From Mactra quadrangularis (Eukaryota > Mollusca > Bivalvia > Venerida > Mactridae), in assembly GCA_025267735.1 (NCBI GenBank), contig CM046303.1, forward strand, positions 57,057,403-57,121,402: a DNA stretch of 64,000 nt. The letters are read 5' to 3'. A program made the position numbers and the translations under genes. This document shows positions 54,867 to 64,000 of this stretch, piece by piece (position 1 is the first letter of the stretch; the number at the start of each line of letters is the position of its first letter). The notes beneath the pieces are model-generated. The model made no database searches, was not told the origin of the DNA, and saw only the letters and a program-made list of their open reading frames with translations.

Positions 54867-57800
54867 GGAATTACAATACATAATTATGCGCTTTATGGCA
54901 CAATGCCTTTACAATGAACCGTGATATTGTACAGATAATTGGCTTGTAAGCCGCCGCCTGGCTCAGATGCGACTTCCCCAAACAAAAATATTGGCTTTGT
55001 AACTATTGGTTTTGATTGTTTTGTGATTAATGGATTATCAATGAAAGGTTATACCGCAATGAAAGCTAATAAAAATAGCCTCCAAGTTTTGAATTTTGTA
55101 AAGGTTCGTAATATGTCAAAGTGTTGCAAGTAGTGAAATAGTTAAAAACAGTTAAATTACACGCTATCACTCTTAACGTTTCGCTAGGAACCGTTTATCA
55201 ACAAACAAATGCTTCTGTACAGAATATAAATGAAAACACAGTGGTCAACATATTACTTAAATTTGTTGTTATTTGAACATGCCATATTAAATGTCAGTAA
55301 AGGGAATCTCTTATCAAGAGATGTCAATCAAATATCTCTCCTCTTGCCATTATGAACGTTCTTCGTTTCCATTACAGAGTAATGCGTTATTGGTCAAGCG
55401 ATATGTAAAACCAATTTGTCTTTTCACTTAATGGTGTTTGCTGTGGGTTATTAGTATAGATAACACAAACCATTCTCTGGAATATGAGAAATTCTATCAT
55501 ATATCTAGATAATGAAATAGCGCTATTTGTTTGTGATGTTGATACAAAAGATTTGTTTTCAGATTCAGAATAAACAATGGTAATTTGGCTTTGGTCCATA
55601 TAATAAAAAGTCAGTGGTAGAATGCTTTGAACTTGAGTTCATATATTCCTGGATTGATACTCAGAATCACTTATGTCTGAGCTAAAAGGGTGGACATCAA
55701 AGTAAATATGTAGTATTTTTTCTATGGCATTACAAATCTTAATCTAAATAAATATAAGAGTATTTAGACATAAAACTACAAAACACGCACACTATAACTG
55801 TTATCTGGACATCACTGACGAAAATCAGTGTTTGAGATAAAACTCTCACAAACACATTATTGGAATTCATGAATGATAGCAATAAATTATTCTAGCATTG
55901 CTCTGGAAGTAATTGACAGTTAAAATCCATTTTGACATGAAACATGCTAAATTCATGACCCGTGGAAAATGCAAAGATTATCAAAACAAAGACGAATGCT
56001 TCAAATCAATAGCATAAATGTGTTGTGTGGAATTCTAATTTTGGCTGTGATACAAAGTACATACTTATGCCTGATGCAATATAACTCATGTTTTATTGCG
56101 CACCGATAAACTGAGCCACAACAACAAAAGCTGTTTATTTATTACCTATAAATAGTACATCATCAATAATAGATTGCAATGTACTGTTTTCTTTTAAATA
56201 AATATGCAAAAGTATCTCAATCTTTTCCAGAATTGCATTCTATTTTCATTATGCCACATCATTACATAAATCATCAAACTGTTTGTGAACTATATTCACA
56301 AATTCTTAAGTAGTGTTGCATAAAATGAATCGGTTACAGCTATCATTCCGTATATTTAATCGCTATATAATACTTTAAAACTAGTTTTATATTATAATAA
56401 GACTTTTACAATGTACATATACCACTAGAAACTCTCCTTTGCATCGCTCAATTATTCCACTCATTCACTTTCTGCACGCCGCCAAAAGACTGTGAGCAAA
56501 CCGATATTTCTATTTTAGACAGAGAATTATCACTATAATTTCAAAATGTTGACATGCAAAGATGTTGGACAGTTTTGTATAAGTAAAATACTGGAAAATT
56601 AACCAAAATAAAAGTAAACATACATCTTTTAATTTTAAACAAAGAGCATATTTAACTTAAACAAAAGTAAAGCCACACTGTATATGACGTTATACGTGAT
56701 TGCATTCGTCACTAGTATGATCAAACCAAATATGGCGTTGTTTATCCGTCTGATATGAAAATGCGTATGAAGTTTTTCGATGAAATTGGAATTTGGTAAA
56801 CTTTCATTGGTCGTCCAAAGTCCATAGTGAAGGTCAATATCATAAATCGACACTCAATAAGGAAGCGTGTGAATGTAATATATTCACTGAGCTGCAAGGG
56901 GAGCGTAACTACTAGCTAACATAGTCATCTTTAAAATCGAATGTAAATGATCCTGATAGAAAATTTAGAACATTGACACTTGTGCAATAACATGTCAGGC
57001 AATGTTGTCAATTTCAAGATTTCTTGTATTCTTTTTAAACATACCATGTTAAGATGACTGATCGCAATGTGTACTATTCTTGTTCATTATTATAAAGCAA
57101 AAATGTCACTAGTTATTATTTTGTGTGTGTCGGTAAACCTCGTCAATTAATACTTGCATATTATGATATTGAGACTGTTAACATTTGGTTTAAAATGGAT
57201 ATTAATAAAATCACAAAATAAATTCGTCTACAAAAGTCCTTAAAGGAATATTTTTGCCATACATGCCATAAAATGATAGTCTTTAAGCAACTACTTATTA
57301 CGAAAATAGCAGAACTTGTTAATATATATTCCGGAATTTGTCGAACAATCCATACAATTGTTATTTAATAAGAATTTTAAATACATAAATCAGTAATAAA
57401 ATACTAATATTTATGATTTATATATTTATTAGAATTTTCACTAAACAAATTCATAGATACGAGTATTATTAAATCGGTTTTGATATTAAGTTAAACTACA
57501 GTAAACTTTGTTCCAAGTGGTCTGTCAACGTCTTTGTCTTCAAGTCACTGGAATATCTTTGTTTGTTTGTTTGGGTTTTACGGTGCACCAACACAAAAAG
57601 GTCATATCGCGCCGAAAGCAATCAATGATATTATTATTTCAAACGATATTAATGATGTAAAGCTCTATATCTTATTATATAGATTAATTTCCTTCAAAAA
57701 GTTAAGTATCGCATATTATGGTACAGACTCAAAAAGTTCTTTAAGTGAGTAACTTTAAAATGTTTGTCACGGATGTCTTTAAGATCCTGACAGTCAAGTA

Positions 57801-59967
57801 GAACGTGTTTGACAGGAATATCACAGTGATATTAAATTATATGGTTATCGCTTCTTTAAGTAACAAAGTAATGGGTTGTTTACCAACGCAGAAAGTCTTC
57901 TACTAGTTAGCTCAAGGGCTGGTGGCAAGATTACAAAAAAGAATCTCATTTTTAAAAATTACACTGTAATAGAGGATGTTTATAACATTTGATATCTTCT
58001 TATAAAAACAATGTATTATTCCATATAATAATTATGAGAGATCAACAAGTACAACATCATCGTGCCATACTATACTTAAGAATTATAAACATTAAATAGT
58101 CATGGACTGCTAATATTTTATCTATTTTTCCCAGACGTAATATCTAATTGCTGGTATAAATATGGACAAAACTACTTACCTAAGACATATATAGTATAGA
58201 CAATCCCACTCTTTAAAACAGCTTTTCTTCTTTTTTTTTTGGGGGGGGGGGGCTTACTTTTTAACATAATATAGCTAGTACATCGTTGTGTCTACATATA
58301 TAATAAAAGTGGTAAACTTATCTAGTTTTTGCAATACTTTTTATTACTTTAACGAAATAGTACATTTCTTTGTCAATTTGATTGGTAAAAACTTGTTCAA
58401 TCAATCGTGAATCATGTTTCGTGCTACACTGTCGTTTGTTCTTAAATATAAATTGTTATCTGAAAGACGTATAACTGATACTCTAAATATCGATACTTAA
58501 CATAAATAAAAATAAATTGATTTGTCATATCAACGATATCCTTTAGATCATATTTGTACATGTATATTAAATTACAGAGTAACATGTTTGTATCTTGAGA
58601 TTAGACGATGCATTGACATTTATACAACAACGAGCTATTCAATTAGTAAAATCTTGCAAAAATACGTCTTTTCAATCATTAATTGTGCCAAATGAAACTG
58701 AAATTGGTGATTTCCTAGTACTAAAATAGCAAATCTATTTTATTGGACATCGCATCTTGATTAAACAAATTACAATAATGTGAACAGGAAAGAAGATCAA
58801 CAAATAAACCGAATTATATTTTTAGGATAAAGATGAATTAACAAATAATTGGAACGAAATGTTGAATTTAATTAAAATCAGTTTGATGGAAACATTAATT
58901 CCCCTTACGGTAATCTCTGATTAAGTCTCAATTCCATTGTTTTGTCTTCTTAATAACAACTTCCACTTTGTTGTGTTGATTCTCCATAAGCAGCATTTTG
59001 TAAGTTAAACGGAATTTTTGCAGAGTTTCTTTAATGTAATATATTCACTGGCGTATGAGGTACCTTTTTTAAAAAATGTTAAACCTTTCAAATTGAATGC
59101 TTTTTACAGTAGCATTTTCTGCCAATAACATTGTCACTCATTTAACTTGAACACAAGTCAGCACATTGCATGGCATACAGTTCCAGTATTTTAGAATATT
59201 TTGTATTTTGTATATACTAAATAGCTTTTGCGTTTCAAATGTCAAGGTTTGCTGCAATTCTGACTTAATAGAAGACAAGCGTCGTTATAGAGCTTAGATA
59301 AATGTTTACATTTAAATGTAAATTAATCGTAAACAGACGGTTCAATTATTGCAAAAGCAATAACCAGAAAGTATGACCTATATAAAACACGTTGCAATCT
59401 ATTTACGATTTTGAAAAACTGTAAAGCTTCATATCAACAAACATTTTAGTTATAAAAGCCGACTTAATGCTTCTTATGTTTAAAAAACTGATATTTTTTA
59501 ACTTAAGGTCCATAAATTGTTCTGATTAAAAGATAATCACAGCTCAGGAGAGATACGACATAGTTATTAATGGTCATATACATGTAGTTTAACTAGTTGT
59601 TTTTTTCCGACTTGTTGAGAGATTAGCTTAACAAACTGTCTGATTGAATCAACATTTGATGACACTGCCTTTCTAAAGAACTGATGAAGCAGATCATAAT
59701 ATTCACCGGAGAATAAACATGAATAGACTAATGATTGTGAGCTTTATGAAGTATTGATGAGTTGGTCGTTTTAGAGGATGTTTTAAAGTTACCGAGAAAA
59801 GATGTTAAATATTCAAATAGATTCTAATTCTATTTTAAAAGTATCCTTTGCCAAGGAAGACGAAACGAACCAAACGTAAAGGCTCTTTATCGATACTTGA
59901 AATTTGTAACACCTATTTCGACTCGCAAAGTAAACCTGTGCTAGATTGTTAACAAATTTACATTATC
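54867..59967. other. Intergenic, no supported gene
   Basis: AT-rich. Minus ORFs at 55387-55599 and 56635-56853 and a plus ORF at 57534-57752 lack splice and homology support. A SINE-tail-like piece GGTTTTACGGTGCACC with AAAAAGGTCATATCGCGCC lies at 57570-57620 and also at 16235-16265. A T/G homopolymer run lies at 58230-58252. Confidence 0.45.
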
Positions 59968-59975
59968 TAGCAACT

Positions 59976-61423
59976 AGTGATGGAGAATCGAATCAAACTC
60001 GAAAATTGAATTGAATCAAATGTAATCAATCGATTAAAAATCGATAAATAATCGAAATTTGTACAAATGCTTAGTTTATCTCAGCAAGAGTTTTCCTGAG
60101 AAAATACAGGGATTTTATATTACAACAGGGATTTCATATATAACTATATAAAATCCCTGATTACAAGTAACATTAAGTCTCTGGAAAATATAAGGAAAAA
60201 CACTTCTCTCAAGACAACATCCTTTACTTACTTAAAACAAACTAGATTTCCATAATTGATTGCTTTGCAAACATTTTAAAAACAAAGGAAAATATTAAAG
60301 TCACTATACCAAGAATAAAAAGATGTGATCATAGTTTTAAATAGTATTTACTGTATTATGAAGCGAGGTAAATTAGTCAGATAATGTTACACAATAATTG
60401 TTGATATAAATTTTGTTACACAATGCCATTTTAAAACCACAAGCAGTCATTTGATTTACCACTTCATGCATCTAGAAATATCTTTCTGTAATAGTTTGCT
60501 TTTCATAATATTCATATAATTCAGTCACAGTCAGTCTAAGTGAATTTGTGTTCTAATAGATTTATCCAATTATATTAATATCCATTCAATTAACTTTGTT
60601 CTTAACGAATTCATTCAAGTTGATTTAAAACTGAAAAATGTTAAATTAAAAAAAATCTAAAAAATAACGGTTACGAAAATTATTGAGGACGAATGTTTCA
60701 CAATGCAGACCGTCATCATGTTAAAACCCCTGATCATGTGGATGGATCTTACCATCATATTATGGAGAACCATCATGGAATGAGCTAGTTTGTTTCAGTT
60801 TCTATGCTTATTAGATTCTAGTGAGTTAATAAATTTTAAAATTCATTTGATACGACATAATGAGAATATGGCCATATCCAGAAGTTGAACTTTTACTATA
60901 CCTTACGAAGTTTACCAACTGAAGGAGATTTGGTCGTAAATTTTGTATAAAGGGATTGCTTACTTAATTGACCTGTAAATAATGTGTAAATATTTATAAC
61001 ACACATCTAATTTAAGTGTCACGTTTGTTATACAACGTGACACTTAAATTATCACACGAATTTGTCAAGAAAGTGGTATCGAGACTCGTAAATTACGTCA
61101 TCAATAAAAATAGATAGCTTTGTGTATAATTGATATTTATCTTTAAAATTCGTCGACAATTGCTATTTTTTGTTTGATATTTGATCTGCAAAGGACGTGT
61201 AGACCGACGAGTTTGGCATAGACTGATTAGTTATTTACTAAAATAAGACTAAAAGTTAAACATAACGTTCTTGTCCCTTGCGTACAAGTTAAACTGAGGC
61301 CAAATGCGGCAAAATCTGCGGTCCTGAAACTACATCGACTTTTCTTCAGGAAAATCGATTGTCGCTGATGTAAGCGCCCAGCGACGATTATTCGATTTTA
61401 CTCGATCAACGTGACATCACGTC
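59976..61423. mobile_element. hAT-like non-autonomous element
   Basis: About 1.45 kb flanked by TAGCAACT (59968-59975) and TAGCAGCT (61424-61431), an 8-bp duplication with one mismatch. The ends AGTGATGGAG and GACATCACGTC are partly inverted, with ATCGA-rich subterminal sequence on both sides. A near-perfect hairpin AATTTAAGTGTCACGT ... ACGTGACACTTAAATT lies at 61010-61052. No transposase. Confidence 0.5.
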
Positions 61424-61978
61424 TAGCAGCTGTTCACATTTCGAGGGTTCAACGCAATACGGTCGTAACTACCTATTTTACCAAAATTGCTTTTTTCTTA
61501 ATTTTAGCATTATTTATCTAAAAGCCATCAGCTGTAAAAATTGCAGCAACATGTCTTGGATATTTCCTATATATTTTCTATTAGTGCTGTAAGGTCGTAT
61601 CTCAGATGGCACTATATTGTTTATGCAATATGGTCGTAAATTGACTAACGACCATATTGCATATAAAATAATGAAGGTTTGTCTTAATTGGTTTCTGCAA
61701 TAAAGGCGCAGGTGCTTGTGATGTCATAATGATGACATCACCATCATGCTTATGTCATTGCAATGACATTGTTTACATACTGGATGGAAGAAAAACATCT
61801 ATGTTTAATCTAATAGTCAGTCATATATCATTATATGAAGTATTTTGCCCACGGAAGACTACATTTGATTATCAGGTATGTTGTTTGTTTTTATTTACAT
61901 GTACTTTGGATAGATATTTAAATGTGACACTGTAAAGCTGTAACAGCATGATTGAGCATTATATATTGATAAAATATT

Positions 61979-64000
61979 CAGTGTTCGCGATTTTTCCAAA
62001 TTTCACCGAGTCCCCGGGACTCAGTGGTGTAAAATATATTGAGTCCAAATTCAAATGTGATGAGTACAGAATTATAAAAATGTTGATGCATACCTAAAAT
62101 CAAAATTGCATTTTTTATGTCTTGATAAGGGCATTTGACAGCTGTCAGCAAAGTTAAATATTAATAAGAATGTAAATGTCTGTCAAAAAAGAAATTTATT
62201 AATGTAGAACATTACATTAAAATAAAATTTATCATCATTACCAAAAATGATGATCATAATTCTAAGTTTCAACATGATCATAACTATAATTAAGCCCGAT
62301 CATAATGCTAAACAACATGGTTGTAGTCCATTTTTTTCAACTGTCAAAAGTTTGGATAATTTCATAGTGATTGAATACACAGTAAGTGTTAGACAAAGAA
62401 CACAAAGTCATTCATGTTTTGACAGTTGAGAAAAAACTAACTATACCACTGTTAGAAATTGTAAACTAAATAACTGTTCTTAATTTCAGGTCACAAACAG
62501 TAATCAGTAATCAAAACTGATCATGAAATATATTTTTAAGTGTTAATTGGTTCATGTAAAATCAAAACTAGTGTTTAACACTATATCAAAGTTTATTTGT
62601 TTCTATTTTTCATGGCTCTGAAGGCCTGTGCAGCCTCAGTGTAGTCATATGAAGCAAAGTGAGGTCCATTAACTGTTATTTTCATTATGTGTTCTAAGGT
62701 GTCTTCATTTAGTCTATTTCTTGATTTTGTTTTAGCTAAGTTCTGAGAAGAAAAACCACGTTCACATGAAGCACTGTTTAAAGGAACATTTAAAGCTAGT
62801 TTCGCAAGTACAACAAAGTCTGGGTAGTCCTCATTTAAGTTCTTAATAATGTACTCCGTGTATTCTGAAAACACCATATGACTGTGCAGCCTGGTGTGGT
62901 GTTTAAAGGGAATGAAATTCCTGATGCACCTGTCTTTATCAATAATTATTTCAAGATCATTGTTATTTGGTTGGTAATGATTCAATACAAGCTCCAAGTC
63001 CTGCTTAGCATAATCTGCGGCATGGTCCCTTGGATACAGTTTTGTAACAAGATTGTCGTCATCTAATAGAGCATACACCTCACGAAGTCTGTTGTATCTG
63101 ACTGCAGAATTTCTAAAGTAAAAGTAGATAGACTCAACAGTTGATTCATATGACTTTATAGCTTTAACAGACACAACTAAGGCTAATTTATTAGCAACAC
63201 AATGAATATGTACAAGTCAAATATTGTCAGTTTTCATCCGTACACCAACACCTGATCTTGACCCAGTCATAACAGCTGCCCCATCAGTAGCTAATTCCAT
63301 GATTTTACTTGCAGGAATATTCCAACTAGCCATCCATTGGGTAATTGCAGTATAGATAGTTTCTGCCTTTCCGTAATGGACAGTTATGTTAGCTGCAAAA
63401 CTAAACTTAACTTTCCCCTGAGCCACAGTCTGAACATATATTATCAGTTTTTTGAATATGGCAATGTCACAACTCTCACCAGACATTATGCCTATAAACT
63501 GACTATTTTCAATGTCAGATTTTATTTGGTTTGTTAGGGAACTTGAAATAGAAGCAACCATTTCTGTAACTGCATCATGCGATACATAATGTCCAAACTG
63601 CATGGTGCACCCATTACTTTTTTGTAATTCTATAAGTTCAGGATACACATGAAGAGCAATATTATTTTTAACCATAAAATATACAGTTTTAAGTTGTGAG
63701 CACAACAGGTCAGATGATACATTTTCTGCTTTTGCAGGGATTTGAGCCATGAGCCCTTTGATGTTTTTTATTTCAACAGCACGACGATGCGAGTCGCTCG
63801 TACAATGACACGTCAAAGTACTGCGCTGGTAGTCAGTGCAGCCAGTTGTAAAAATATTCTTAACTTTCGACTCTATGCATATAACACATTTCATACATGT
63901 AATATTTTTGTTTTGATCTATGTCTTTGAACAGCCAGTCCTTAAATTCTTTGTCGCTTAGCCACGATTCTTGAAAATTGCGGCTTTTCTTTAACTTTTTG
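61979..64000 (-). mobile_element. hAT transposon, runs off the right edge
   Basis: The element appears to begin at CAGTGTTCGCGATTTTTCC (61979), a hAT-style end, followed by ~600 bp of non-coding DNA and then the minus-strand transposase. The other end is outside the window, so length and target duplication cannot be checked. Confidence 0.7.
62593..64000 (-). pseudogene. hAT-family transposase with one in-frame stop, 5' part outside window
   Basis: A single minus frame runs from the window edge to the stop at 62593, broken only by TGA at 63217-63219. In order it encodes a zinc-finger-like region near the N-terminus (FQESWLSDKEFKDWL, CVICIESK, FTTGC, a TTF-type pattern as in ZNF862/KIAA1586-like hAT proteins), the RNase H-like core (FIGIMSGESCDIAIFKKLI and MELATDGAAVMTG), VHIHCVANKLAL just after the TGA, and a typical hAT dimerisation segment near the C-terminus (PLNSASCERGFSSQN). 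The first core motif reads MSGESCD where the family usually has an Asp before the E/G, so the first metal ligand seems lost. Probably inactive. A domesticated host gene is the less likely alternative. Confidence 0.8.

Noticed and set aside
55387..56853. Two minus ORFs of 70 and 72 codons
   Set aside because: Length is expected by chance in AT-rich DNA; no splice pairing, signal peptide or homology that I can see.
62247..62429. 60-codon plus-strand ORF
   Set aside because: It lies in the non-coding end of the hAT element and is antisense to the transposase direction.

Overview
This window is nuclear DNA from an animal, most likely a bivalve or other lophotrochozoan mollusc. The evidence is AT-rich intergenic DNA, many short exons with GT-AG introns, tRNA-derived SINEs with a shared 3' tail, CR1/L2-like LINE 3' ends, hAT-type transposons, and internally repeated elements of a kind I associate with bivalve genomes. 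The species assignment is inference. No bacterial operon, CRISPR array or rRNA gene is visible.

Layout. At the left edge (233-575, +) is the last coding exon of a lysophospholipid acyltransferase, MBOAT7/LPIAT1. It is followed by AT-rich DNA that should include its 3' UTR. Convergent to it, on the minus strand, is the main gene of the window: a complete REXO5-like (NEF-sp type) DEDDh RNA exonuclease with 14 coding exons from 28252 down to 6347. All splice phases agree and give one 784-residue reading frame. All five catalytic residues are present, but the two RNA-recognition motifs of the vertebrate protein are absent; a Ser/Asp/Thr/Asn-rich segment follows the nuclease domain instead. The introns carry most of the transposon load: a 2.3-kb foldback element with ~345-bp terminal inverted repeats, a hAT-type element with a perfect 8-bp target duplication, nested TIR elements, several MITEs, SINEs and a LINE end.

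From 29.4 to 31.1 kb there is a decayed CR1/L2-like LINE. A minisatellite lies at 33.2-33.5 kb and a LINE-tail/(TA)n palindrome at 36.2-36.4 kb. At 37.3-38.5 kb (-) there is an unrecognised 382-codon ORF with a coiled-coil-like N-terminal half and a Ser/Pro- and Lys/Glu-rich C-terminal half. It may be the last exon of a longer gene, because a phase-compatible candidate exon lies at 39890-40098.

From 42.9 to 54.9 kb the DNA consists of two separate local tandem duplications (about 2.07-kb and 1.85-kb spacing). Both pairs have patchy divergence, with nearly identical blocks next to clearly diverged ones. One copy holds a candidate two-exon small secreted-protein gene. A SINE sits in one copy and the matching empty site in the other. 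From 55 to 60 kb I see nothing convincing. At 60.0-61.4 kb there is a TIR element with an 8-bp target duplication. At the right edge (61979 onward) a hAT transposon runs off the window; its minus-strand transposase frame is interrupted by one TGA and appears to lack the first catalytic Asp.

The two confidently recognised genes act separately: MBOAT7 in membrane phosphatidylinositol remodelling, and REXO5 probably in nuclear or nucleolar 3'-end RNA processing. I found no coordinated multi-gene system. The unusual content is the domain architecture of the REXO5 protein, the foldback element with palindromic end motifs, and the duplicated array with its candidate secreted-protein exon.
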